Shown: positions 46,881 to 56,361 of the stretch, one piece after another
Numbering within the stretch: the first letter of the stretch is position 1
Layout: every line of letters starts with the position of its first letter
Source: Bordetella avium
GTDB taxonomy: Bacteria > Pseudomonadota > Gammaproteobacteria > Burkholderiales > Burkholderiaceae_B
Assembly: GCF_034424645.1 (NCBI RefSeq)
Contig: NZ_CP139969.1
Span: forward strand, 2,728,001 to 2,792,000
Reading direction: 5' to 3'
DNA: 64,000 nucleotides
Position numbers and translations under genes: made by a program
Notes under the pieces: model-generated
Told to the model about the DNA's origin: nothing
Seen by the model: only the letters and a program-made list of their open reading frames with translations
Database searches by the model: none

Positions 46881-46911
46881 CGAACGAAAGCCGGGCAGCC
46901 GCACCACGCCG

Positions 46912-47520
46912 CTAGGTAGCGCGGCGCTCCATCAGCGCCCAGGCAATGGTGCCGGCATCGACATACTCCAGCTCGCTACCCGCAGGCACCCCACGCGCCA
47001 GGCGCGTGACTTTCAGGCCGCGCTCGGCCAGCGCCTCGCCAAGAAAATGCGCCGTGGTCTCGCCTTCGGCGGTGAAGTTGGTGGCCAGAATGACTTCCTG
47101 CACCAGGCCGTCGGCGGCGCGATCGAGCACACGCTGAAAGTCCAGCTCTCGCGGCCCGACGCCCTCCAGGGGGGCAAGGCGGCCCATCAGCACGTAGTAA
47201 AGCCCTCGATAACCATGACTGGACTCGATGACATTCTGATCGGCCGGCGTTTCGACAATGCACAGCAGGGATGCATCACGCTTGGGATTCGCGCAGATGA
47301 CACAGACATCGTCTTCGGTAAAACTGTTGCAACGGGCGCAACGCCGCAGATTCTGCACCGCGCCCGCCAAGGCCCGGCCAAGCATATCGGCCCCCTGCAC
47401 ATCGTGCTGTAGCAGATGGTAGGCCATGCGGCGGGCAGAGCGCGCGCCCACGCCAGGCAGGCGGCGCAAGGCCTCGATCAGCGCAATAAGCGGCTCGGGT
47501 TCGGGTAAGGCGTTGTCCAT
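46912..47520 (-). CDS. recR: Recombination mediator protein RecR
   Basis: 202 residues. Assists RecF/RecO in RecA loading. Helix-hairpin-helix region [25 protein letters not shown], zinc finger [16 protein letters not shown] (~58-73), Toprim domain [39 protein letters not shown] and a Walker-like C-terminus. Third gene of dnaX-ybaB-recR. Confidence 0.97.
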   Translation of the reverse strand: MDNALPEPEPLIALIEALRRLPGVGARSARRMAYHLLQHDVQGADMLGRALAGAVQNLRRCARCNSFTEDDVCVICANPKRDASLLCIVETPADQNVIESSHGYRGLYYVLMGRLAPLEGVGPRELDFQRVLDRAADGLVQEVILATNFTAEGETTAHFLGEALAERGLKVTRLARGVPAGSELEYVDAGTIAWALMERRAT

Positions 47521-47539
47521 GATCGCAGCGCGGCGAACC

Positions 47540-47866
47540 TCAGAACGGCAGCTTCATACCCGGAGGCAGCGGCAGGCCAGCGGTCAGGGCAGACATTTTT
47601 TCCTGCGAGGTGGCCTCGGCCTTGCGCAACGCGTCATTGAAGGCGGCAGCCACCAGATCTTCCAGCATGTCTTTGTCATCGGCCAGCAGACTGGGGTCGA
47701 TGGCGATGCGCTTGACGTCGTTGCGGCACGACATGGTGACCTTGACCAGACCGCCGCCGGCAGCGCCTTCGACCAGAATATCGGCCAGCGCATCCTGGGC
47801 CTTCTTCATGTTTTCCTGCATTTGCTGAGCTTGGCGCATCAGACCAGCCAGTTGTCCTTTCATCAT
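47540..47866 (-). CDS. ybaB: YbaB/EbfC nucleoid-associated protein
   Basis: 108 residues. Begins [34 protein letters not shown], with [24 protein letters not shown] and a C-terminal LPPGMKLPF, all standard for this DNA-binding dimer. Conserved position between dnaX and recR. Confidence 0.95.
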   Translation of the reverse strand: MMKGQLAGLMRQAQQMQENMKKAQDALADILVEGAAGGGLVKVTMSCRNDVKRIAIDPSLLADDKDMLEDLVAAAFNDALRKAEATSQEKMSALTAGLPLPPGMKLPF

Positions 47867-47903
47867 GGTATGTCTTCCTCAAGGAATAAGTTGAGTGCCG
47901 GCC

Positions 47904-49844
47904 TCAGGCGGCCGGCGGTTCGACGGCGCGTACCGAGCCCGGCACGACGTGACCGCCAAAATCGTTGATCAGGGCCTGCACGAAGGGATCGGCCGCGACG
48001 GCGTCTTCGGCGGCCTGCTGACGCGCCGCGCGCTCAATGCGTGCGACCGCATGAGCGGTGGCGTCACCCGTGGAGCCCACCTCGATTTCCAAACGCAAAC
48101 CCTGGCCAAAATGCTCGCACAGCACGGTCTGCAAACGCACCCGGCTCTCGCTTTCCGCAAGCGTGCGCACGGCGACGCGCAACATGACCGCATCACCCTG
48201 CACGCCAGCCCATTCGCTTTGGCGAGCCAACTCGGCCGCCAGGCCGGTGACCGGCAGGCGCGCCGCCAGGTCTGGCCAGTTCTGGGCCGACATATCGCTC
48301 AGGCGGGCACGCGACTGTCGCGGCGCACGTGGTGGGGCGACACGCGGCACAACGGGAGCAGGCGCTTCGACGGCCAGGGTTTCGAAGTCGTCATCGGGGT
48401 CCTGGGTGTAGGCCTGCGGCGCATAAGCCTCTTGGGCATCGTCAGGAATAAGCTCTTCCACCCAGGAAGGCGGGCTGTCATTCTTTACGGCCTGCGCCGG
48501 CGCTGCCTCTTGCGGCACGACAGCATCCTCGGCCACAGCGACCGGCGCCTCTTCCCAAGGCGGCAGGACAGCAGGCTCGGGCGCCGCAGCGGCGGGCGCG
48601 GGCTCGGCCGGCGCAGGGACAGCCGCGACGGCAGGCGGCGGCTCAGCGGTGCCGACAGGCGCTTCGGCCGGCCTAACAGCGTCAACCGCCTTGGCGACCG
48701 GTACGGCCACAGGCGCAGGCGATGCCGCGCGCGGCGCCTCGATCTGAGTGGCGGGGCCAGCCTCGCCATTGAGGGCCAACATACGCAAACAGGCCATCAC
48801 AAACCCAGCGTACTCATCGGGCGCCAGGCTCAATTCACTACGGCTGTGCACCGCGACGGAATAGAAAAGCTGAACCGCGTCGGGATGCAGATTGGCCGCC
48901 AAGCGCGCAACATCCTGCGCCAGCGGATCATCGCCCGGCGTCGCGCCCGCCACGCGCTGCTCAATCGCGACACGCGAGAGCAGGACGGCGAAATCGGCCA
49001 AGGCGCCGGTGTACGACAGGCCCCGTGTGGAGAGCTCATCGGCCACCGCCAGCACACTGCGGGCATCGCCAGCGGTGAGTGCATCGAGCAGGCGCACCAG
49101 ATGACGCTGATCGATCGTGCCCAACATCCCTCGCACAGCCTCTTCGGTGAGGTTGCCCGCGCTATAGGCGATGGCCTGATCGGTAAGAGAGAGCGCATCG
49201 CGCATCGAGCCCGACGCGGCCTGCCCGATCAGGCGCAGGGCCGGCACTTCGAAACCGATCTGCTCCTGACCCAAGACGGCCTGCAAATGCCCCACGATGG
49301 ACTCGGGCGGCATCTGCTTCAGGTTGAATTGCAAGCAACGGGACAGCACCGTGACCGGAATTTTCTGCGGATCGGTGGTGGCGAGTATGAACTTGACGTG
49401 CGGCGGCGGCTCTTCGAGCGTTTTCAACATGGCGTTGAACGCGTGACCCGTAAGCATATGGACTTCGTCGATCATGTAGACCTTGAAGCGGCCGGCGCCC
49501 GGCGCGTAGACGGCCTGCTCCAGCAGCTGGGTCATTTCTTCGACGCCGCGGTTGGACGCCGCGTCGAGCTCCAGATAATCGACAAAGCGGCCGGCATCGA
49601 TCTCGGTGCAAGCGCGGCAGACACCGCAGGGCTTGGAGGTGATGCCGGTTTCGCAGTTCAGGGATTTGGCCAGAATGCGCGAGAGCGTCGTTTTGCCGAC
49701 ACCGCGAGTGCCGGTGAACAACCAGGCGTGGTGCAACCGCTGAGTATCCAGCGCATGCGTCAAGGCGCGCACAACGTGATCCTGGCCGACCAGGGTATCA
49801 AAGGATCGCGGACGCCACTTTCGGGCCAGAACCAGATAAGTCAT
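47904..49844 (-). CDS. dnaX: DNA polymerase III subunits gamma/tau (DnaX)
   Basis: 646 residues. Clamp-loader ATPase: start ATG 49842-49844 gives MTYLVLARKWRPRSFDTLVG. Walker A GTRGVGKTTLSRIL, zinc module CETGITSKPCGVCRAC, Walker B YMIDEVHMLTGHAFNAML, sensor ATTDPQKIPVTVLSRC. Residues ~375-500 are an Ala/Pro/Glu-rich linker, followed by the tau C-terminal polymerase/helicase-binding region. I saw no obvious A-rich slippery heptamer for gamma synthesis. The open frame extends 36 codons upstream through the terminator region and is not used. Confidence 0.95.
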   Translation of the reverse strand: MTYLVLARKWRPRSFDTLVGQDHVVRALTHALDTQRLHHAWLFTGTRGVGKTTLSRILAKSLNCETGITSKPCGVCRACTEIDAGRFVDYLELDAASNRGVEEMTQLLEQAVYAPGAGRFKVYMIDEVHMLTGHAFNAMLKTLEEPPPHVKFILATTDPQKIPVTVLSRCLQFNLKQMPPESIVGHLQAVLGQEQIGFEVPALRLIGQAASGSMRDALSLTDQAIAYSAGNLTEEAVRGMLGTIDQRHLVRLLDALTAGDARSVLAVADELSTRGLSYTGALADFAVLLSRVAIEQRVAGATPGDDPLAQDVARLAANLHPDAVQLFYSVAVHSRSELSLAPDEYAGFVMACLRMLALNGEAGPATQIEAPRAASPAPVAVPVAKAVDAVRPAEAPVGTAEPPPAVAAVPAPAEPAPAAAAPEPAVLPPWEEAPVAVAEDAVVPQEAAPAQAVKNDSPPSWVEELIPDDAQEAYAPQAYTQDPDDDFETLAVEAPAPVVPRVAPPRAPRQSRARLSDMSAQNWPDLAARLPVTGLAAELARQSEWAGVQGDAVMLRVAVRTLAESESRVRLQTVLCEHFGQGLRLEIEVGSTGDATAHAVARIERAARQQAAEDAVAADPFVQALINDFGGHVVPGSVRAVEPPAA

Positions 49845-49914
49845 GCGGGGATTGTAGAGCCTGATGAGCCAGCCTGGGCCGGAACACGACGATAAACGGT
49901 CTTGCCGCGAAAAC

Positions 49915-49977
49915 AAAAGGGGCGCCGCGCAGGAACAGGTGACAAACACCAATTATTCCTTGCACGGCGCCCCTTTT
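49915..49977 (-). terminator. Two-tier terminator of the 4.5S RNA gene
   Basis: Outer arms CGGCGCCCCTTTT (49965-49977) and AAAAGGGGCGCCG (49915-49927) give a 13-bp perfect stem. The inside holds further pairing (AGGAA..TTCCT and GGTG..CACC). On the minus strand it ends CCCCTTTTGTTTT. It separates ffs from dnaX and is long for a terminator. Confidence 0.75.
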
Positions 49978-49990
49978 GGGAAAACCGGGA

Positions 49991-50084
49991 GGCGAGCCTT
50001 ACTCCGGCACTGGCCCTAAACGACTATGGCTGCTTCGTTCCCGACCTGACCAGGTTCACCGTCGAACCATGCGAAGGGGCCCGC
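49991..50084 (-). ncRNA. ffs: Signal recognition particle 4.5S RNA
   Basis: The minus-strand sequence contains the SRP domain IV signature CCTGGTCAGG..GGGAACGAAGCAGCC (apical GGAA-type tetraloop and symmetric loop). The ends GGCGGGCC and GGCTCGCC pair to close a ~94-nt hairpin. Binds Ffh for cotranslational targeting. Position upstream of dnaX is common in proteobacteria. Exact ends are estimated from the closing stem. Confidence 0.92.
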
Positions 50085-50196
50085 CAGCCGCCATTCTATC
50101 AGAATGAACCAGACCCCGCTTTAGGCCGCCGGCAGCGCAGCGATGCCGCCCCTTTTGCCACCCCGCCTCGTCGCCCAGAACAACCGCCTGCCTGGC

Positions 50197-53100
50197 CTAT
50201 AGCTCGATCCAGGCCTGGGCACGCGGAAAGTAGAGCGCGGCGCGCGCTGGACGGCCGTCCAGCGCCGTGACTTGAGCGCAATACCGCTTGAGCTGCTCGG
50301 CGTGGCGCAAACGCATGCGCTGGGCGAAGTGTTCCGCGCCTTCGCCCGGCTGTGCCTGCCCGGTTTTGTAATCGACGATAAGCCAGCCGTCTTCGGTGCT
50401 GAGCGCCAGGTCGATGACCGATACCCTGCCCGTGGCATCGATCAGCGGCCACTCCCGGCGGGCCCGCGATTGGCTCAAAAGCCAGATGCCCGGCCCATCC
50501 GACAGCGTGGCCTGCAGGGTTTGCAACACAGCATCGGCAGCGTCATCCGCCTGGCTGTCGGGAATGCCCGCCCGCGTGAGCTGACGCCGCATCGCAGGCC
50601 GGTGCTCAGACAAACGCGCTGCATCCCAATACTGCCCCCCCTCTTCGCCGATGCGCGCCAGCCAGGCATGAGCCAGCGTGCCAATGGCGGCCTCATAGCC
50701 CGCCTCCAATTGCCAGGCCGGATGTTCGGCGTCAGCGAGGAAACCAGCCGCTGCGGCAGGCCACCCAGGACGGGCCGCCAATAGCGCGACCGTCGCATCA
50801 TCCAGCCGCCTGAGCGGTTCGCCCTGCCAAAACGGCCCACTGGCCTGCGCCTGGGCTGGCGCTGCCTCGGGCGCCTCGCCCGCCTGCACATGGTTCCAAA
50901 GCCGGCCCAGCAGGCTGGAGGCCGCCGGTGCGCGCAGCCCTTTTTCGGCGTCGAAGACCAGATTGCCGATCAGGTGCAGGCGTTTGCGCGCGCGCGTGGC
51001 CGCCACGTAAAGCAGACGGTCGGTTTCATAAGCGGCGCGCCGGGCTTCGCGTGCGCCGAGATAGCGCGAAAGGGGATCGGCCTCGGCGTCAGCGCGGGCC
51101 TTGATCGGGCCCATGAGCACCCGCCCCAGGTTGTTCTCGAAACGCACTAGCGGCGCCTGATCACCGCGCGGCACCCGATGCAGGCCATACAGGATGACGC
51201 TGTCGAATTGCAGACCTTTGGATTTGTGCATGGTCATGATTTCGACAGCCCCCTGCTCGCCCTCCACATCCGGTGCGGCGAAAAGACGCGCTACGGCGGT
51301 ATCCAGCACGGCGATGTCCAGGCCGCCATGCGGGGCCAGCCGCTCGACGAGCTGAAACAGGCTTTCCGCGTCGCTGGCCGCGCCCACACCGGCATACAAA
51401 GCGGCGCCGCCCAGCGCCTGCCAGACGCGTTGCAGCCAGGCCGCCAGCGGCAAGGCGCCGGAATCATTGCCTCGGTCGAGCAAGAGCGCCGCGACGCGGG
51501 ACAGGCGGCGGTGCTCATCCTCAGCCAGAATGGCCGGCGCATCTGGGGCCAGCGCCAGACGCAACAACTCGGGAACGGGCGCCTGGTGATCCGCGCCAAA
51601 CAGGCGTTGCAGGCTTTCCAGCGTAAGGCCGCACCAGGGTGCGCGCAGCACCGACAGCCAGGCCATACGGTCGGCCGGATGCGACAGCGCGCGCAGCAAC
51701 TGGACCAGATCCGCGACAACCGGACGCAAGCGCAGAGGCACGAGTTCGACGGCACGGCTAGGAATCCCTTCCTGGGCCAGTCGGCGCGAAAGGCTGCCCA
51801 GATGGGCGCGGGCCCGTACCAGAATGGCGACAGGATGCGCGCTGCCCCGATGCTCGGCCAGCGCCTGCCGCGCCAGCGCCACGGCGATATCTTCGGCGGC
51901 TGCATCCCCCGAGGCCGGACCATCGGTGGCCCAGGCAGCATGAAAGCGCACCGCCTCGCCAGGCAGGACAGGATGGAAAGCCGCCGATGCACTGTAGCGA
52001 ATGGCCCCGGCCGCCGCATCGTTCTCGGCAGGCAGCAAATCGGCGAAGCTGCGATTCACCCATTCGACCACACCGCCCTGAGAGCGGAAGTTATCGGTCA
52101 GCTGCAGATACTCCAGCCGCAGCTCGCCTATGCCACGCTCGGCCGCCTGCAAGAACAAGCCCACTTCAGCCTTGCGAAAACGATAGATGGACTGCATAGG
52201 GTCACCCACCAGAAACAGGGTGCGGCCATCACCCGGCTGCCAGCCGGAGGTCAAAGAAGTCAGCAGATCGATCTGCGTCTGGCTAGTGTCCTGAAACTCA
52301 TCGACCAACAAATGGCGGATCGAGGCATCGAGCTTGAGGAGCAGCTCGCCAGGGTCATCGGCATCGCCCAGGGCGCGCTGGGCGCGTTGGGCAATCTCGA
52401 TGAAATCCACTTCGCCGGCCTCGGCGAACACTTTCTGCAACTGCCCCACCGCGAGCGCGAGCGTCACCAATTGCGCGCTCAACACCTCCCATTGCGCCTC
52501 AGTGAAACCGGCATCAGGCATATCGCGCAGCGCCGCCAGCCGGCTGATCCAGGCCTCGTCGCCGCTAAAACCCGACAGCCATTGCACAAAGGCTTCCTTG
52601 TGCGCGGTCTTGGCAGGAAAACCCAAAGCCTTGGTGACCCCCTTGGGGCTGCGCAGCGTGCCGCTGCCAGTCAGCAGCAAATGGGCGACGGCGCGCCAAC
52701 GCGGCAGGTCTTGGGCATCGGGAAACAAGGGATCGACCCAGTCGAGCAAGGGGGCCAGCCGCGCATCCTCACCCGCCGACAATTCGGCCGCAGCCATGCG
52801 GGCCGGGCCACAAAGGGCCGCGTCGCAACCTGGCGGCATGAGGCCACGCAGGATATCCAACTCTTCGGCCAGGGTTTCGGCCAGGGCTTGCTCCAAGCCC
52901 TCACGGTCCAGACCATAGGCCAGCAAAGGCAACCACTGATCCCGCTGGGCCAGCATGCCGGCGATGGCCTGTTCGGCAGCCTGTATGTCCACGTCCAGGT
53001 GGGCCAGCAGACTAACGACCGAATCATGCTCATCGGCTAGCGCCAAGGTGGCGCGGGCGGCGGCCTCGTAACAGGCGCGGGCATCATCGGCAATATCAGG

Positions 53101-53520
53101 CATGCCGCCCAGGCCGGAGAGCCAGGGCATGCCGCGCACCAGGCCGGAACAGAATGAGTCGATGGTGCGGATGGCCAGACGGGCCGGATGCTGTAAGACA
53201 TGCCAGCCACGCTCGGCATCGCGCGCGAGCGCGGCGCGAGCGAGCCGCCAACTGCGGCGCTCATGCGCGGCCTCGGGCTCCGGCCCCTGCGCACGCGCCA
53301 GTTTTTCAAGCACGCGGGCATGCATTTCTGAGGCGGCCTTGCGCGTGAAGGTGATCGCGACGATTTCCTCTGGCCGGTTAACCGTGGCCAGCAGCGCGAG
53401 AATACGGTCGGTCAGCAGCTCAGTCTTGCCTGAGCCCGCTGGCGCCTGCACCAGAAAAGAAGTCTGCGGGTCCAGCGCGCGCAGACGCTGGGCATGGTCT
53501 TGGGGTTGGCGTTCGCTCAT
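50197..53520 (-). CDS. UvrD/RecB-like helicase-nuclease (AddA-type)
   Basis: 1107 residues, SF1A helicase for double-strand break processing. Q-motif/Walker A LDPQTSFLVQAPAGSGKTELLTDRI near the N-terminus, motif Ia IVAITFTRKAASEMHARV, motif II LLVDEFQDTSQTQIDLL, motif III GDPMQSIYRFRKAEVGLF, motif V TMHKSKGLQFDSVILYGL and VI LLYVAATRARKRLHLIG. The C-terminus has a RecB-type nuclease core VIDLALSTEDGWLIVDYKTG. Three bases after the partner nuclease gene. Acts with it as a RecBCD/AddAB analogue, probably at Chi-like sites. Confidence 0.92.
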   Translation of the reverse strand: MSERQPQDHAQRLRALDPQTSFLVQAPAGSGKTELLTDRILALLATVNRPEEIVAITFTRKAASEMHARVLEKLARAQGPEPEAAHERRSWRLARAALARDAERGWHVLQHPARLAIRTIDSFCSGLVRGMPWLSGLGGMPDIADDARACYEAAARATLALADEHDSVVSLLAHLDVDIQAAEQAIAGMLAQRDQWLPLLAYGLDREGLEQALAETLAEELDILRGLMPPGCDAALCGPARMAAAELSAGEDARLAPLLDWVDPLFPDAQDLPRWRAVAHLLLTGSGTLRSPKGVTKALGFPAKTAHKEAFVQWLSGFSGDEAWISRLAALRDMPDAGFTEAQWEVLSAQLVTLALAVGQLQKVFAEAGEVDFIEIAQRAQRALGDADDPGELLLKLDASIRHLLVDEFQDTSQTQIDLLTSLTSGWQPGDGRTLFLVGDPMQSIYRFRKAEVGLFLQAAERGIGELRLEYLQLTDNFRSQGGVVEWVNRSFADLLPAENDAAAGAIRYSASAAFHPVLPGEAVRFHAAWATDGPASGDAAAEDIAVALARQALAEHRGSAHPVAILVRARAHLGSLSRRLAQEGIPSRAVELVPLRLRPVVADLVQLLRALSHPADRMAWLSVLRAPWCGLTLESLQRLFGADHQAPVPELLRLALAPDAPAILAEDEHRRLSRVAALLLDRGNDSGALPLAAWLQRVWQALGGAALYAGVGAASDAESLFQLVERLAPHGGLDIAVLDTAVARLFAAPDVEGEQGAVEIMTMHKSKGLQFDSVILYGLHRVPRGDQAPLVRFENNLGRVLMGPIKARADAEADPLSRYLGAREARRAAYETDRLLYVAATRARKRLHLIGNLVFDAEKGLRAPAASSLLGRLWNHVQAGEAPEAAPAQAQASGPFWQGEPLRRLDDATVALLAARPGWPAAAAGFLADAEHPAWQLEAGYEAAIGTLAHAWLARIGEEGGQYWDAARLSEHRPAMRRQLTRAGIPDSQADDAADAVLQTLQATLSDGPGIWLLSQSRARREWPLIDATGRVSVIDLALSTEDGWLIVDYKTGQAQPGEGAEHFAQRMRLRHAEQLKRYCAQVTALDGRPARAALYFPRAQAWIEL

Positions 53521-53523
53521 GGT

Positions 53524-56175
53524 TCAGGCCTCGTCTTCATCCAGATGCAGGCGCAGAAAAGGCATGGCATCGCAGTATTTCAGGTCGTCGCGGCCCCAGG
53601 CCACGTTGGCGGCATGGCCGCGCGCATACTCGTCGGCCAGGCTCTCGATGGCGGCGCGCCACCCGGCCAGGATCTGCGCCCAATCGCGGCCCCCAAAGGC
53701 TTCGCTTTCGGCCGCCACCCGCAGCCCCTCGATGCCGAGATCCTCTGCGCACAGCCCTTGCGCACCGACATGACGTGCATGAATCTGCGCGAGTATCAGC
53801 CCGGCCACCTCCGGGGCGCCCTCACCCAACACCGAGGCATAGAAAGGCAGTTGCAGATTGATGGGCCGCGCACGCGACCAGTCCGCCTCGGGACGCGCCT
53901 GCGCCGAACCTGTTTTGTAATCCAGGATGACAGCACGGCCATCGGCCAGCCTGTCCATGCGGTCCAGGCGCAATTTGAGCGCTAAGGCACCGCGCCGCCA
54001 AGTGTGCTCGGCCTCGAGTTCGCCAACGGCGAAAGGCAGCCGCTGCGCCTCCAGCGCCATCCAGCGCGCCAGCACGCCGGCGGCGCGCGCGCACTCCAGC
54101 GCACGCAGCGCCGGCGCGTAAGCGGCCAGTTCTTGATCCGCCGCCTCTTGAACCGCCTCGTTCAACAGCGTTTGCAAACGGCCTTCGCTCATCGAGAGAT
54201 GCAAGGACTCCTGATCGGGCAGCATGCGCCAGGCCAGCTCAAGCGCCCGATGCAGAAACTGGCCACGCACATTCTGCGCCGCGGCCTGCGCATACGGCGC
54301 CAGTTCGCGGGCGCCCAGCCGATGGCGCACGAAAGCCCATTGCGGGTTGCGTGCCTGGGTGTCGAGCACATCCAGACCGCCGGTACTCAGGCTCGCCGGG
54401 TTCAGCGGCGGACCCTGCTCATCCTCTAAGACCTGCTGCGGCCAGCCCGTCTGCGCATCTGCGCCAAGCCGGGCGGTTTCCAGCAAAGGCGCAGCGGCAA
54501 TCAAGGGGGAAGGACGCAGCTCGCGCTCGCCCTCATGCTCGGCGCAGCTGACGATCATTTCCGGCGCGCAGGTGCGCAGCGCAGCGTAGATGTTCTCAGC
54601 CCACTCGCGCTCGCGCTCTGGGGTGGCGCGAGGCGCCCCAGCCTGACGCAGCACCATCAAGGGCAATAGCGGGTTCGGCTTGGGCGAGGCGGGCAAGACC
54701 TCGTCGGTCAGGCCAAGCATCCAGACGCCGTCCCAACTGCCGCCTTCGGCTTCGAGCAGGCCCAGCACGTCCAGACGCGCCTGCGGATCACGCTGCGGCT
54801 GAAAGCTGCCCGCGCGCGCCGCGCTGCTCAACAGGCGCACTGCCCCACGCCCGTCCAGCGAGCCGACTGCCGGCGCCAGTGCTGCGAAATCGCCCAACAG
54901 CTCGCCCAGCGCGCCCATAAGCTGATAGCCCACGCTATCGACCGTGCGCTCGCCAGGAAACCCCAAGGCCTTCAAGGCCTCGCGAATGCGCGGCATCCAG
55001 ATATCGCAAGGCGCGCGCGCCGGCCCCAGACGCCAGACCGTCATGGCCGCCTCCCAGGCTTGCGCCAGGCGCGGACAATATTGCAAAGCCTGTTTCCAGG
55101 CCTCTTCGTTCAGGCTGATGCGGCCCTGGCGCCGCCAGCGTGCATCGATTGCAGCATGCCGTTCGCTGCGATCGCCGGCACAATGACCGGCCAGTAGGGC
55201 CGCGCCCAGCACGGGGACCGCCACGCTGCCAGCGGCCGCCATGTCGGCCAAAGCCTGCAACCAGGCCAGCGCGGCGCGCAACGCCGGCCACTCGATCAGC
55301 GGACGGCCCACCGCCACGTTAAAAAGCAGCGCGTCTTGCCCGCCGCTGGCCTGCAGGGCCTGATCCAGCACCCGGCGCGCGAACGGCGCCTCGCTTTCTA
55401 ACTGAGCGGACACGATGGCGTAGCGGCCATGAGGATGCGCGCGCAGGCGCTCGGCGGCCCAGGCCGCGGCGGCCCGCCACTCGGCGCCATGGTCCGCGGC
55501 CAGCACACGCCTGGGCTCAGCCAGACGCGGACGCGCCTCGCCCCAGGCCATGAGTTGGGCGCCGCCCTCTTCAAAGGCGGCAAGCAAGCGCGCAAAACGT
55601 GGAGAAACTTCGCCAAAACCGGCCAGCACCACGCGTTCGGGCGCACTGAGCTCTCCTGCCCGCAAGGCGCGCAGCACCCGTTCATAGCCCTGGTTGGCAT
55701 CGTCGGCATCGAGTTCGCCGAGCAAGGCGCGATAGCGTCCGCGCCAGCGGGCAAAGCCGCGATACTCGTCCGTCTGCGCAGCCTCGGGAATCTGCAGCCG
55801 CCACTCATCACAGAGCATGTCGGCGTCCATGGCCAGCTTGGCCGCCTGGTCGATATCCAGCAGTTCGCGGTCGGCCTCTTCGCGCACGATGGCGTCGCGC
55901 CAGACCAGTTGGGCCGCAAAACCGCCCAGGCGGAACGCCGGCAGCTCGGCTTGCGCAGTAAAGGACAGCTCGTCGGCGGCGCTCACCAGCCAGGCCGATA
56001 AAGGCAAAATGCGCGGCAGCTCACTGACCTGGCGCCCCAGGCGCAGCTGAGCGGCCAGCTCCAGGGTGAGACGACGCGACAGCCGGTTATTGACGGTGAG
56101 CACCAGCGTGCCCGCGCAAGGTAAGTCACCCAGCCCGGGCGTATCGCAAGAGGGCAAATCCGAGAGTAGAGGCAT
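53524..56175 (-). CDS. PD-(D/E)XK nuclease, AddB-type partner of the helicase
   Basis: 883 residues. The N-terminal part (TLVLTVNNRLSRRLTLELAAQL) is a degenerate helicase-like region. The C-terminal nuclease core has RGQFLHRALELAW, LRLDRMDRLADGRAVILDYKTGSAQ and a QLPFYASVLG motif (RecB-type LQxxxY). No four-cysteine iron-sulfur arrangement of Bacillus AddB is apparent, as usual for the beta-proteobacterial form. Cotranscribed with the helicase, and probably with the small membrane gene and MFS gene upstream. Confidence 0.88.
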   Translation of the reverse strand: MPLLSDLPSCDTPGLGDLPCAGTLVLTVNNRLSRRLTLELAAQLRLGRQVSELPRILPLSAWLVSAADELSFTAQAELPAFRLGGFAAQLVWRDAIVREEADRELLDIDQAAKLAMDADMLCDEWRLQIPEAAQTDEYRGFARWRGRYRALLGELDADDANQGYERVLRALRAGELSAPERVVLAGFGEVSPRFARLLAAFEEGGAQLMAWGEARPRLAEPRRVLAADHGAEWRAAAAWAAERLRAHPHGRYAIVSAQLESEAPFARRVLDQALQASGGQDALLFNVAVGRPLIEWPALRAALAWLQALADMAAAGSVAVPVLGAALLAGHCAGDRSERHAAIDARWRRQGRISLNEEAWKQALQYCPRLAQAWEAAMTVWRLGPARAPCDIWMPRIREALKALGFPGERTVDSVGYQLMGALGELLGDFAALAPAVGSLDGRGAVRLLSSAARAGSFQPQRDPQARLDVLGLLEAEGGSWDGVWMLGLTDEVLPASPKPNPLLPLMVLRQAGAPRATPEREREWAENIYAALRTCAPEMIVSCAEHEGERELRPSPLIAAAPLLETARLGADAQTGWPQQVLEDEQGPPLNPASLSTGGLDVLDTQARNPQWAFVRHRLGARELAPYAQAAAQNVRGQFLHRALELAWRMLPDQESLHLSMSEGRLQTLLNEAVQEAADQELAAYAPALRALECARAAGVLARWMALEAQRLPFAVGELEAEHTWRRGALALKLRLDRMDRLADGRAVILDYKTGSAQARPEADWSRARPINLQLPFYASVLGEGAPEVAGLILAQIHARHVGAQGLCAEDLGIEGLRVAAESEAFGGRDWAQILAGWRAAIESLADEYARGHAANVAWGRDDLKYCDAMPFLRLHLDEDEA

Positions 56176-56226
56176 GCAGAGAAAACGGGCGGTTGCGGTC
56201 AGCCGCTAGGATAGCCCGCCCGGCCT

Positions 56227-56361
56227 TCAAAATCCGCACATTGCCGCCACGCTCTCCCAGTTCAGACGCATGTCGGGCGACAGATAGCCCACAAAACCCA
56301 GCAGCAGCACCGCCGCCAGCGCCAACCCGCCCAGATAACGCAGCCAGCGGCGCGGCTTCAC
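56227..56361 (-). CDS. Small single-span membrane protein (44 residues)
   Basis: GTG 56359-56361 overlaps the MFS stop (TGA 56358-56360) as GTGA, suggesting coupled translation. The product begins with a basic KPRRWLRYLGG followed by LALAAVLLLGFVGYLS, one membrane helix, and ends NWESVAAMCGF. A longer upstream extension would overlap the MFS gene and is rejected. Function unknown; could be a transporter-associated small protein. Confidence 0.55.
   Translation of the reverse strand: MKPRRWLRYLGGLALAAVLLLGFVGYLSPDMRLNWESVAAMCGF

Noticed and set aside
47895..49895. 666-codon open frame antisense to dnaX
   Set aside because: Arg/Gly/His-rich shadow of DnaX with no start signal.
51178..53040. 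620-codon open frame antisense to the AddA-like gene
   Set aside because: Opposite a clear SF1 helicase; no domain content.
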